A stretch of DNA of 64,000 nucleotides from Psychrobacter sp. 4Bb (GTDB lineage: Bacteria; Pseudomonadota; Gammaproteobacteria; Pseudomonadales; Moraxellaceae). Where the stretch lies: positions 62,001 through 126,000 of the forward strand of contig NZ_PJAS01000051.1 of the NCBI RefSeq assembly GCF_002836735.1, in the 5' to 3' direction. A program made the translations under genes and the position numbers. This document shows positions 27,429 through 36,924 of this stretch, one piece after another (positions within the stretch are counted from its first letter, which is position 1; each line of letters begins with the position of its first letter). Under the pieces are notes generated by a model that did not search any database, had not been told where the DNA came from, and saw only the letters and a program-made list of their open reading frames with translations.

Positions 27429-28069
27429 GCGTCTGTCCTTAGTAATGGGGCTGGTTGGGTACGGTCATCGTTTATTTTTTTATCACGCTATAAACGGCTC
27501 CGTCCCTCAACAACAGCTGATAAACAGCATTTAATACCTACTATTACAGAGCATTCAATAATCATGCCATGGCACTTTGATTAGCTGGGTTTTTGCGCGT
27601 TGCTATTAGATATAAAGGTATGTCGTATCGGGAGCAGTCGCTTATGTACAAAGGTTTTTGCGTGAGCATGATTATTACCATTACTTGCCAAAAATCAGGG
27701 TGAACACGATTGTTAACGACAGCGATATCAAAAATTAATGCACCAAAATAGACACTGCGGTGCCCCAAGTTGGATGTTATTGCTGTTTATAAGGGAGGCT
27801 GATGAAATGTTTTAAACCTGCTGTGTTAATGCTTTATTAGCATAAGCGTCAGGTGTGATGATGGTTATAGACCCGCCAGTAAAGGCGCCTAGAGACTCAA
27901 TAAGCGTTGGTCTTTATATAGATTTGGCAGCGTACACAAATAACTGGCATAACCATTGCACCGCCTGAAACATCGCTACTTATCATTTTTGAATACTGCA
28001 TTTTTTGAACACTTAGTACATTTAGTACGTTGTCAGAACCCTGAAGTTAATCATTTGAGGAAGTTGCCT
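27429..28069. other. Divergent control region nirB / nitrate transporter
   Basis: 641 bases without a gene. It must hold the promoters for both nitrate-assimilation transcripts. A TGCACC...GGTGC dyad lies at 27739-27763. An open frame leads into the transporter gene from 27956, but its first 38 codons look non-protein-like and lack a ribosome site. I found no convincing consensus sigma-54 promoter. Confidence 0.6.
27739..27763. promoter_or_regulatory. Candidate NtrC-like binding dyad
   Basis: TGCACCAAAATAG begins like the classic NtrC box (TGCAC-N5-7-GTGCA), but the matching right half GGTGC comes later than usual. Position between nirB and the transporter fits nitrogen control. Weak evidence. 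Confidence 0.3.
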
Positions 28070-29578
28070 ATGTCATCATCAGCCCCCGTTGCGCCTAGTA
28101 AAGACAAGCTTAATGTTTTGTCATTTACGGGTAAAAATAAAATTCTTCATTTAGGTTGGATGGCATTTTTCCTTACCTTTTTTGTATGGTTCAACCATGC
28201 ACCATTTCTATCAGCGATTGGAGAAACACTCAATCTGAATAAAGATCAAATCAAAACGTTACTCATTTTAAACGTGGCATTGACCATTCCTGCTCGCGTG
28301 ATTATCGGGATGCTGACAGACCGTTTTGGCCCTCGTATTGTTTATACCGCTATTTTAGCCATTGGTGCTATTCCTTGTTTTACCTTTGCGTTCGCGCAGG
28401 ATTACAACACCTTGGCGCTGTCTCGGTTTTTACTGGGTTTTGTGGGTGCAGGTTTTGTGGTGGGTATTCGTTTGATGAGTGATTGGTTTCCAACCAATGA
28501 ATTGGGTACAGCTGAGGGTATTTATGGGGGTTGGGGTAATTTTGGTTCGGCAGCAGCTGCATTGTTATTACCAACTATAGCGATTGGTGCCGCAGCAGTA
28601 TTCGGCGGTGATGAAGGGTGGCGTTATGCAACAGCTACATCAGGGGTCGTGATGGCGCTTTATAGCATCATTTTTTATAAGATGGCGCGTAACACACCTA
28701 AAGGCGCGACTTATTTTAAACCCAAAAAATCAGGTGCCATGATGGTGACATCATCAGGTGATTTTTGGTTAATGATGGTTTTTAAACTGCCTATGTATTT
28801 GGCATTGGCATTATTGGCATGGAAACTATCACCTGATGGTGTGAGCTTATTGAGCCAGTCTAGTGTCACCATGGTCTATATTGGCCTTGCGATATTGTAT
28901 GTTTACGAATTCATCAGTAGCTACCGTTTTAACAAAGAGGTCTTCACCACGCCTGTACCAGTGGCGCATCGTTATGATTTTAAGCAAGTAGGTATCTTAA
29001 ATATTTTGTATTTTGCCACGTTCGGCTCAGAGCTTGCCGTCGTGTCGATGCTACCTTTGTTTTATCAAGAAACTTTTAGTTTATCGATTGTGATGGCAGG
29101 GGTATTGGCATCGAGCTATGCCTTTATGAACCTCATGTCACGCCCAGGCGGCGGTTGGCTCAGTGATAAGTTTGGTCGCAAAATAACTTTGTTGATTTTG
29201 ACAGCTGGTTTGGCCATCGGGTATCTGTTGATGGGATTCCTTGACTCAACGTGGCCACTTGCATTGGCGCTATTAATTACGATGTTTTGCTCATTCTTTG
29301 TACAGGCAGGTGAGGGGGCTGTTTTTGCGGTGATTCCTCTGATCAAACGCAGCATGACAGGGCAGTTTGCAGGGATGACAGGTGCGTATGGCAATGTTGG
29401 ATCAGTCGTGTATTTAACGGTGCTGAGTCTGGTGTCTTATCAGGTGTTTTTCTTTGTAATTGCCGCGACAGCAGTGGCTGGATTCTTTGCATTGTTTTTC
29501 TTAAAAGAGCCAGAAGGCATCATTATTGAAGAAATGCCAGATGGTACATTTGCCGAAATACAAGTGAGTCATAGATAG
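28070..29578 (+). CDS. Nitrate/nitrite transporter, MFS (NarK/NasA type)
   Basis: About 502 residues and 12 membrane segments. ATG 28070 is preceded by GAGGAAG. HLGWMAFFLTFFVWFNHAPFL in TM1, RVIIGMLTDRFGPR, GIRLMSDWFP, GTAEGIYGGWGNFGSA (the nitrate signature) and SRPGGGWLSDKFGRK with a second glycine-rich GAYGNVGSVVYL signature identify the nitrate/nitrite porter family. It brings nitrate into the cytoplasm for the reductase encoded downstream. It is the first gene of the plus-strand operon; the next start codon is 17 bases beyond its stop. Confidence 0.93.
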   Translation: MSSSAPVAPSKDKLNVLSFTGKNKILHLGWMAFFLTFFVWFNHAPFLSAIGETLNLNKDQIKTLLILNVALTIPARVIIGMLTDRFGPRIVYTAILAIGAIPCFTFAFAQDYNTLALSRFLLGFVGAGFVVGIRLMSDWFPTNELGTAEGIYGGWGNFGSAAAALLLPTIAIGAAAVFGGDEGWRYATATSGVVMALYSIIFYKMARNTPKGATYFKPKKSGAMMVTSSGDFWLMMVFKLPMYLALALLAWKLSPDGVSLLSQSSVTMVYIGLAILYVYEFISSYRFNKEVFTTPVPVAHRYDFKQVGILNILYFATFGSELAVVSMLPLFYQETFSLSIVMAGVLASSYAFMNLMSRPGGGWLSDKFGRKITLLILTAGLAIGYLLMGFLDSTWPLALALLITMFCSFFVQAGEGAVFAVIPLIKRSMTGQFAGMTGAYGNVGSVVYLTVLSLVSYQVFFFVIAATAVAGFFALFFLKEPEGIIIEEMPDGTFAEIQVSHR

Positions 29579-29594
29579 TACGGGGTGAAGACAG

Positions 29595-31781
29595 ATGACG
29601 ATAGCACACGCCAATAGAAACAATAGTCAAAATGCGGATGGTGATATGTACCAAAACGCTGATGAGATGGCGGTTCATTTTAATACAGGCAATCCGTCAT
29701 CTCTAATAGGCTCAGGTCAGTTTGTTGCCAATAATGTCAGCCAGAGCATTGATAGCCACGCTATTGATGAAACTGGTGACAGTAAGGATATTGATGATAG
29801 CACTGCATTATGGTGGCTTGATTTTTTCACCATGGCAGGTCGCAAGACGGAAAACCAAGACAGCTTACTTATCACCACCTGCTTGCCCCATCAATATTCA
29901 GATGCAGAATCATCTAGTGCTAATCGCCCAATGCCTCATGCAGTATCTCACCTGCCATTATCAGCACCGTTACTGGTGCTCATGGCAGATGGGGTCAGTG
30001 CTTGTCAGTTTCCAAAACAGGCAAGTCGACTGGTAGTGAATACCATTGCCCACAAAATCACATTAGGGTTGACTGCACTGGCACAATCACAAGATGAGAC
30101 GTCATCCATCAGTTTTGATGATGATCAAGTCGCTACTATCATCAAAACAGCAGTCAACAAAGCCAACGATATTCTATATTTTCCTCAATCGTATCAACGG
30201 GTGCCGCCGTTGTTGTCTACGTTATCAGGCTTGCTCTGTATCGGTGACCGTATTCACCTGTTTCATACAGGCGACTCTCGAATATACCGCGTTGGGGTAG
30301 ATTGTCTGACAGTATTGAGCAAAGATCATCGCGTGCACCGCGGCCAAGACAAGGGAGCGCTTGCTGCAGCTATCGGCGCAGATAGCCAGTTAGAGCTACA
30401 ACAATCGGTATTTACCCTCCATCAAAACGAGTGTTTGGCCATTATGACAGATGGGGTTTATGAGCATATAGAGCCCACAGAGTTACAATTTGAGCTGTGC
30501 AGCAGTGCGACTGATATATTTCAGTTGATGGCCACCACGCACAAATTACCGCTAGGACTTAACACCAGTCAAGCCGTATGCGAGCAAGCCTTTAGTGCAG
30601 GTAGTCATGACAATCTAAGCATGGTTATGCTGAGTATGAACACACGCTCAGCCCATTTTACTTCTATCAATGGCTCAAAGGGTATTGGTCATTTAAATGG
30701 CATTGACTTTGATAATCTGGATACGGTCATACATGATGTGAATCGCTACCAGCTGCCAACCGATTTACAGATAGGCGATCATATTGATGGTTTTACTGTG
30801 ATTGGTATCATTGCTCGTACTGCTCGCAGTCACGTATACTGGGTACAAGATGAATACAACCATGACTTTGTTTTAAAATCACCCAGTTTAGACTCTGTTG
30901 CCGATGGTCACTATCTGCGTGATTTTTTAAAAGAACGTAAAATTGGTTTGAGCCTATCAAAACATCGCCGCGCGGGCGAGTCGGCTTACAATCAAGCTGA
31001 TCCCAATCGATTGCCTGTCAATCCTGCATCCAACAATAGTGGTCATAACGTGGGTTCTGGGCTCAGTGAGTCGGGGCTGCTGCGTTACTATCCAGTACCA
31101 GCAAGTACCACCTACTTATATCATTTGACTGAATATATCGCTGGCGAGAGTTTACGGGATTTTATGGATCGTCATGCGCCTTGTGATGTGTGGCAAACCT
31201 TTGATTTACTCACCAAAATTGGCATGGCAGTTCGAGTCATGCATCGCAACTATCTGTTGCATCAAGACATCAAACCTGAAAATATTCTTTTGACCAAATC
31301 AGGCGCGGTCAAACTGATTGATTTTGGTTCCGCCAGCTCCTCTATCTTAAAAGACAGCACTCGACCACCAAATGGTGATTTGCACTATGCTGCACCAGAA
31401 TATTACACCGATGCACCAAAAGGTGTGCATTCTGACTTGTTCTCAATTGCAGTGATTGGCTATGAATTGCTGACGGGACAATTGCCATTTAATACCCAAA
31501 CACTAATGATGCCAAACCAAACACTAATGATGCCCGCGCAGCCGCTACGGCAGCAGAATGTACCTGACGCCAGCCAACAGGCACTCATGCGTGCGCTGCA
31601 TGTCAATACTAACGCGCGCTATCAAGCCATTGGCGAGTTTTTACAGGATTTTAACCCCGATAATAAGGCGCACAGCCGCGACCCAGAACCACTCATTAAG
31701 CGTAACCCTATACTGGTATGGCATGGCATTTGCTTCATAGAGTTTGTCATCATTTTATTGTTGTTGGCATACTTTTCATGA
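29595..31781 (+). CDS. Fused PP2C-type phosphatase / Ser-Thr protein kinase in the nitrate operon
   Basis: 728 residues. A PP2C-like domain (about 75-350) has GRKTENQDSLL, LMADGVSA, HTGDSRIYRV, IMTDGVYEHIE and SHDNLSMVML, covering the metal-binding aspartates. A Hanks-type kinase domain (about 390-700) has the lysine in DFVLKSPS, the catalytic loop HQDIKPENILL and the metal motif LIDFGSASS (DFG). A hydrophobic C-terminal helix (ILVWHGICFIEFVIILLLL) anchors it in the membrane. Kinase and phosphatase in one chain could switch a target both ways. Its place between transporter and reductase genes suggests control of nitrate uptake or reduction. Similar fusions occur in nitrate clusters of other gammaproteobacteria, as I recall; the target is unknown. 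Its end overlaps the longest frame of the next gene, though not the start I prefer. Confidence 0.9.
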   Translation: MTIAHANRNNSQNADGDMYQNADEMAVHFNTGNPSSLIGSGQFVANNVSQSIDSHAIDETGDSKDIDDSTALWWLDFFTMAGRKTENQDSLLITTCLPHQYSDAESSSANRPMPHAVSHLPLSAPLLVLMADGVSACQFPKQASRLVVNTIAHKITLGLTALAQSQDETSSISFDDDQVATIIKTAVNKANDILYFPQSYQRVPPLLSTLSGLLCIGDRIHLFHTGDSRIYRVGVDCLTVLSKDHRVHRGQDKGALAAAIGADSQLELQQSVFTLHQNECLAIMTDGVYEHIEPTELQFELCSSATDIFQLMATTHKLPLGLNTSQAVCEQAFSAGSHDNLSMVMLSMNTRSAHFTSINGSKGIGHLNGIDFDNLDTVIHDVNRYQLPTDLQIGDHIDGFTVIGIIARTARSHVYWVQDEYNHDFVLKSPSLDSVADGHYLRDFLKERKIGLSLSKHRRAGESAYNQADPNRLPVNPASNNSGHNVGSGLSESGLLRYYPVPASTTYLYHLTEYIAGESLRDFMDRHAPCDVWQTFDLLTKIGMAVRVMHRNYLLHQDIKPENILLTKSGAVKLIDFGSASSSILKDSTRPPNGDLHYAAPEYYTDAPKGVHSDLFSIAVIGYELLTGQLPFNTQTLMMPNQTLMMPAQPLRQQNVPDASQQALMRALHVNTNARYQAIGEFLQDFNPDNKAHSRDPEPLIKRNPILVWHGICFIEFVIILLLLAYFS

Positions 31782-31833
31782 CACGCTGTTTTGCATTCAA
31801 TGCTGCTCCGCGCGGCTAAGGGACTTACTGTTT

Positions 31834-33312
31834 ATGTCGTTATCTATATCGCAAGCCGCCACTAGGGTAGATACTCATACCAACACTCACGCCTTAGCAT
31901 CAGACCATCAAAAAAACGCTGGCATCGTTATTATCGGAGCGGGCATGGCAGGCAGTCGTTTTGCCATTGAGCTTGCTCGCACGCAATCAAATGATGACAC
32001 CGCCCGTTTGCCAATTACGTTAATCAGTAAAGAGCCGCAAGTGGGCTATAACCGCATTATGCTGTCACCAGTATTGGCTGGCGACACAGCGTTTGAAGAT
32101 ACTTATTTATATGACAACTCAGAGTATGAGCAGCTGGGTATTACCGTGCTGGCTGGGGTTGCAGTAGAGACAATAGATACTAAGTGCCAGTGTATTGAAT
32201 TGGATGATGGGCAAACACTCAACTATGTTAAGTTAGTAATGGCTACAGGGTCAACTGCCCGAGTCATTCCGTTCCCCAATCACACGGCTAAAGGCGTGCA
32301 TGTGTTTCGAGACCTTGCCGATGTGACCGCTCTGATGGACTATGCCCGCCAAGGAAAAACGGGGTTGGTGATTGGCGGTGGCGTACTGGGATTAGAGGCT
32401 GCCTGCGCGTTAGCGGCACAGGGCGCGAGCATGACGGTCATTCATATGGACGGTTATGTACTCAATCGTCAATTAGATCTGCCAGCTGCCGAGCTTTTGC
32501 AAGCCGAGCTCATGCGCCGAGGGGTTGGTCTCGCGGTTTCTGCCCATACTGAGGCCATCGAGATGAATGATGCAGGAGAAGTATGCGGATTGTCTTTAAA
32601 GGACGGGCGTACGCTAGCAGCTGATTTTATCGTGATGGCAGTGGGTGTGATACCCAATACATCGCTTGCTAAGCAAAGCAGGATTGAGGTTAATCGCGGT
32701 ATTGTGGTCGATGATTTTATGCACACCAGTTGTCCCAATGTTTATGCCATTGGAGAGTGTATAGAGCGAGAGGGCGAGCTATTTGGAATGGTGGCGCCGG
32801 TCAATCAGCAGGTAGATACATTGGTCACGGTTTTAAAAGATGACTTGATAGAAAACGATATAAATATGATAGGCAATAAAGCTGCCGTACCAGATCACTG
32901 GGTTCCTTTTGTGAGTAAACCGCTGTCATTAAAATTAAAAGTATCTGGTATGTCGGCATTTTCTGCAGGACAAATCGCTTTTGATGACGAAGCCGCTGAT
33001 ACTGTTGAGACCCTGGTATACCGTCAGCCTGACTTAAACCATTATCATTGTCTGTACCTCAAAGAAAACAAACTCATTGGCGCTGTACTTTATGGGGACA
33101 CCAGCGATGGCAGCTTTTACAGTCAGTTAATTATAGATAACGTTGATATTACGTCCATCAAAGACACACTCATATTTGGCGAGGCATATTGTCATTTGGA
33201 TGAAATAATGCCCAGCAATTCGCCAACTAGGGAAGTAGGCATAGAATTTAATGATACAGACAAGAACGTCGATCATCATAAAGCGGCCGAACTGTTAGAG
33301 GATGCATTATGA
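31834..33312 (+). CDS. NAD(P)H/FAD-dependent oxidoreductase, nitrate reductase electron-transfer subunit
   Basis: About 492 residues from ATG 31834. A frame from 31744 adds 30 cysteine-rich residues overlapping the kinase gene and is unlikely. Two dinucleotide-binding loops are present: GIVIIGAGMAGSRFAIELA for FAD and GLVIGGGVLGLEAACALA for NAD(P)H, followed by VYAIGECIEREG and a C-terminal NirB-like domain. This is the NirB N-terminal/NasC type of flavoprotein, which passes NADH electrons to assimilatory nitrate reductase. It has no obvious iron-sulfur cysteine cluster, so electrons may go straight to the [2Fe-2S] domain at the end of the next protein. Its stop overlaps that gene's start (ATGA). 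Confidence 0.88.
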   Translation: MSLSISQAATRVDTHTNTHALASDHQKNAGIVIIGAGMAGSRFAIELARTQSNDDTARLPITLISKEPQVGYNRIMLSPVLAGDTAFEDTYLYDNSEYEQLGITVLAGVAVETIDTKCQCIELDDGQTLNYVKLVMATGSTARVIPFPNHTAKGVHVFRDLADVTALMDYARQGKTGLVIGGGVLGLEAACALAAQGASMTVIHMDGYVLNRQLDLPAAELLQAELMRRGVGLAVSAHTEAIEMNDAGEVCGLSLKDGRTLAADFIVMAVGVIPNTSLAKQSRIEVNRGIVVDDFMHTSCPNVYAIGECIEREGELFGMVAPVNQQVDTLVTVLKDDLIENDINMIGNKAAVPDHWVPFVSKPLSLKLKVSGMSAFSAGQIAFDDEAADTVETLVYRQPDLNHYHCLYLKENKLIGAVLYGDTSDGSFYSQLIIDNVDITSIKDTLIFGEAYCHLDEIMPSNSPTREVGIEFNDTDKNVDHHKAAELLEDAL

Positions 33313-36300
33313 ATGACGCTACCGCCAATGAATCTGCTGCTAGCAAAGTAGTGCCAGCTAATAAATCGAACAACCTGCCTAATAGCGTGCAGAAAGCAAC
33401 AGGCCGAGTCATTGAGACACATGATATAAGTGCTGCCAAAAATATCAAAAAACCACCGTTGTCATCTGATGGCGATTTGATTAATAGCTCGATTGATAGC
33501 TCTATCACTACTATCCGCACGACGTGCCCTTATTGCGGAGTGGGATGCGGTGTTTTAGCGAGCGTAAATGAGACAGAGGTGCTGAGCGTCAAAGGAGATC
33601 CTGATCATCCTGCTAACTTTGGCAAATTGTGCTCCAAAGGGAGTGCATTGGCGCAAACACTGGGCACTGCGCGCCGCTTGACCGAGCCATATTATCAAAA
33701 TAAGCACGTAGTCATGCAACAGCATCAGCCTATGCAATTGGGTAAGAATTTGAAGGCTAAAGACGTATCTGACAAGCAACTTATAAATCAGACAGACTGG
33801 GACACCGTTTTAGATGACGTGGCCAGTCGTTTAAATGACACTATCGCCAAACACGGGCGAGACAGCATTATGTTTTATGTCTCAGGTCAATTGCTGACTG
33901 AAGACTATTACGTCGCCAACAAATTTATAAAAGGGTTTATTGGTAATAATAACATCGACTCCAACTCTCGGCTGTGTATGTCATCCGCAGTAACTGGGCA
34001 CAAACGTGCGTTTGGTGCAGACCTTGTGCCGGGTAATTACGAGGATTTGGAAGCTTGTGATTTATTGGTACTGGTAGGCTCCAATATGGCATGGTGCCAT
34101 CCTATTTTGTTTGGTCGATTTTTAGCAGCCAAAAAAGCCAATCCTAATAAAAAACTGATTGTAATAGACCCGCGCCGTACGGAATCTTGTGAATTTGCCG
34201 ATTTGCATTTACCAATTACTGCGGGTACGGATACACATTTATATAATGGGTTGCTGCATTACCTAGATCAGCAGGGTTGCCAAGATGATGAATATGTTAA
34301 CCAAAGCTTGGGAGTTGATGATGCGATTAATGCGGCCAAAGCATGGAGTATCAATGAAGTCGCCAGCGCCTGCCAAGTGTCTGCGGACAGTATCCGCCAG
34401 TTCTATGAATGCGTTGCCGCCACTGATAAAACAGTCACTGCCTTTAGTATGGGCGTTAATCAATCACAAAGCGGAACCGATAAGGTCAATGCCATCATCA
34501 ATACCCATTTGTACACAGGGCGTGTGGGCAAAGTAGGGGCTAGTCCGTTTTCACTCACTGGACAGCCTAATGCAATGGGCGGACGAGAAGTAGGCGCCCT
34601 TGCTAATCTGTTGGCGGCGCATTTAGAACTAGACAATGATGATCACCGGCAGCTCGTGGCAGACTTTTGGCAGTCGCATCAGGCTATCTCTCCAAACGTG
34701 GGTGTCAAAGCCTGCGATGCTGCCGCTGCCATATTGGATGGTCGTATCAAGGCCGTTTGGATTATGGCCACCAACCCTGTGGTCAGTTTGCCAGATGCAG
34801 ATAATTTTCGCCAAGCGCTTGCTGAATGTGATTTGGTGATTGTCTCTGACTGCTCGGTAGACAGTGACACGGTGAAGTGTGCTGACATTGTATTACCTGC
34901 TCAGGGGTGGGGCGAAAAATCTGGAACGGTCACCAATTCTGAACGGCGCATCTCTCGGCAGCGGACATTAATGCCTGCAGCAGGGATTGCCAAACCAGAT
35001 TGGTGGATACTGTCTCAAGTTGCCACACGCATGGGGTTAAAGGGATTTGATTACCAACATCCTAGCGAGATATTTAATGAGCATGTGGCATTGACGGCTT
35101 ATGGTAATACGCATAGCCACAGAACATCTCACTCTAATAAGAATTACCCTCGTTATCTGAACCTTAGCAAAGACTTGTCTGCTTTAATGACAGATGAGAT
35201 GCCAGCCGATAAACCTGTTCACCAACATATTAGCCAGCATATTAATCAGAATGGCAATCAAACATATCAGCCAATCGCACTCAGTCAGCAAGCATACGAA
35301 GAGATGTTACCGTTTCAATGGGGTGGCACGCGTATCTCTATGACTGATAAGATAAAACCTTTAGCAATCGCTATTACACCCTCTGATGAAGCGAGTACGG
35401 CCAATGTGCATCGACGTCAAAGAAGGCAAAAACCCCAACTGATTGGTGAGAATCGACCACCCTCTAAACACGAGTTTGAGCATGATACTCAACCTGAAAA
35501 TCAAGTGGTTCATTTACGCCTGATTACGGGCAGGCTTCGCGATCAATGGCATACCATGACTCGCACTGGCCTTGCACCGCAGTTGAACCAACATCAGCCA
35601 ATACCCACACTGACCATACATCCTAATGAGGCACGGCAACTGGGTGTCCAAGACAATGACTTTGTGCAACTGCATCGTAGGTTTGAAAACTACGGAAAGT
35701 ATGAAAGTTATGAGAACGGCGTGACCAGTAACGGCATAATAAGTGATACCGCGATGAGTACGGCTAGGGATGGCAACGAGCCCGCAAGTACTGTACTGGC
35801 GCAAGTTGCCATTAGCGATACGTTGCGCGTTGGTGATGCGTTTATGCCTATGCATTGGAGCAATGCTTTTGCTAGCTTCGCTCGTGTAGGTCCCCTTATT
35901 CCAACAGTAGTCGATCCGCATTCAGGGCAGCCAGAGCTCAAAAATTCGGCGATCAGTGTCACGTCCGTTCCTATGCAATCATTTGGCAAGATTTTGGTGC
36001 ATCCTGAGTGGCAAGACGCCGTTATAGTGCAATTACGTACTATTTTGGCCAATTTTTCTGCCCAAGCGTCAGAGAAAGAATTGTCTGAAACAAAATGCGA
36101 AGCACGCTCAAATAATATTTTGCCAGAGGCATTACCTGCACTCACTTGGAGCTTGAGTCATCAAAATAACAGCGTCTTGATCAATCTCGCTAGCCCGATG
36201 GTGGAGGCTAGTAGTACCTTAGCGTGCCCCGAGTTTTGGCAGCAGTTTATAGCGTCTATGCAATCATTATCACAGCCAAACTCTCAAGAGGGTGTCGTGC

Positions 36301-36767
36301 ATACGGCGTTTACGGTCGATAATGTACAGAATCAATTGCGTTTTATTGTGACGCAATCTGCGCCTGAGACAGACTCAAATAACGCTGCCATAAATAGTGG
36401 GTCATCTGATGATGAGAGGCCCAGTACACAACTGATTATGGCTATTTATGTTGCCCCAACGCAAAAGCAATTACCGAGTGTCCGCTGGCTCGATAGCTGC
36501 TTTACGGATACTAGCCAAATACCTGTCAATCAACGATATAAATGGTTGCTCGCGGGGCGGCCTGCCAGTGGTTATGTTGATCCAGGACCTTTGGTGTGCT
36601 CATGTATGTCAGTTGGAAAAAATATCATTCTCAACGCTATCATACAGCATGGTTGTACTAGTGCGACGGCAGTGGGTAAGCAGTGCCGAGCAGGTACCAA
36701 TTGTGGCTCTTGCGTGGGGCAAATCAATGCATTAATCGCAGAATGCGCCCCGTTGGCGCAAGCTTAG
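33309..36767 (+). CDS. nasA: Assimilatory nitrate reductase catalytic subunit (Mo-bis-MGD)
   Basis: 1152 residues, longer than the usual 700-900. After a ~70-residue polar N-terminal extension comes the [4Fe-4S] motif CPYCGVGCG with a fourth Cys (Cys73, 76, 80, 108), then molybdopterin oxidoreductase blocks (SNSRLCMSSAV, LLVLVGSNMAWCHPILFGR, TGQPNAMGGREVGALANLL, GWGEKSGTVTNSERRISRQR) and the MGD-binding C-terminal domain (LITGRLRDQWHTMTRTG). The end is a BFD-like [2Fe-2S] domain (CSCMSVGKNI...CRAGTNCGSC) that can accept electrons from the flavoprotein. Extra length also comes from His/Asn/Gln-rich spacers (about 600-720 and 800-830). It reduces nitrate to nitrite in the cytoplasm; no Tat signal is present. 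Confidence 0.94.
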   Translation: MNDATANESAASKVVPANKSNNLPNSVQKATGRVIETHDISAAKNIKKPPLSSDGDLINSSIDSSITTIRTTCPYCGVGCGVLASVNETEVLSVKGDPDHPANFGKLCSKGSALAQTLGTARRLTEPYYQNKHVVMQQHQPMQLGKNLKAKDVSDKQLINQTDWDTVLDDVASRLNDTIAKHGRDSIMFYVSGQLLTEDYYVANKFIKGFIGNNNIDSNSRLCMSSAVTGHKRAFGADLVPGNYEDLEACDLLVLVGSNMAWCHPILFGRFLAAKKANPNKKLIVIDPRRTESCEFADLHLPITAGTDTHLYNGLLHYLDQQGCQDDEYVNQSLGVDDAINAAKAWSINEVASACQVSADSIRQFYECVAATDKTVTAFSMGVNQSQSGTDKVNAIINTHLYTGRVGKVGASPFSLTGQPNAMGGREVGALANLLAAHLELDNDDHRQLVADFWQSHQAISPNVGVKACDAAAAILDGRIKAVWIMATNPVVSLPDADNFRQALAECDLVIVSDCSVDSDTVKCADIVLPAQGWGEKSGTVTNSERRISRQRTLMPAAGIAKPDWWILSQVATRMGLKGFDYQHPSEIFNEHVALTAYGNTHSHRTSHSNKNYPRYLNLSKDLSALMTDEMPADKPVHQHISQHINQNGNQTYQPIALSQQAYEEMLPFQWGGTRISMTDKIKPLAIAITPSDEASTANVHRRQRRQKPQLIGENRPPSKHEFEHDTQPENQVVHLRLITGRLRDQWHTMTRTGLAPQLNQHQPIPTLTIHPNEARQLGVQDNDFVQLHRRFENYGKYESYENGVTSNGIISDTAMSTARDGNEPASTVLAQVAISDTLRVGDAFMPMHWSNAFASFARVGPLIPTVVDPHSGQPELKNSAISVTSVPMQSFGKILVHPEWQDAVIVQLRTILANFSAQASEKELSETKCEARSNNILPEALPALTWSLSHQNNSVLINLASPMVEASSTLACPEFWQQFIASMQSLSQPNSQEGVVHTAFTVDNVQNQLRFIVTQSAPETDSNNAAINSGSSDDERPSTQLIMAIYVAPTQKQLPSVRWLDSCFTDTSQIPVNQRYKWLLAGRPASGYVDPGPLVCSCMSVGKNIILNAIIQHGCTSATAVGKQCRAGTNCGSCVGQINALIAECAPLAQA

Positions 36768-36924
36768 ATAGTCGTGTGGCACGTCGCTTGCAACCTTTTA
36801 TATGCAATTACTGGTTGAGTATTGTGTTATGAACAATCAGCCATTTTAGAGTAGGGGTTTATTGACAACTTTGCTTGTGGTTGCCCATTTTGCTGTATTC
36901 ACGCTGTTATCAGGAGTCACCACC

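Noticed and set aside
27550-27600. Sigma-54 promoter-like TGGCAC...TTAGC
   Set aside because: The spacing between GG and GC is one base too long and the -12 element is poor.
27956-28069. Longer N-terminus for the nitrate transporter
   Set aside because: The extra 38 residues are unlike any NarK start; GAGGAAG sits before ATG 28070.
31744-31833. Longer N-terminus for the FAD oxidoreductase
   Set aside because: Cys-rich, overlaps the kinase gene, no ribosome site; ATG 31834 fits the family better.
35708-36145. 145-codon minus-strand frame within the nitrate reductase gene
   Set aside because: Shadow of a gene with clear domain structure; sequence is not protein-like.
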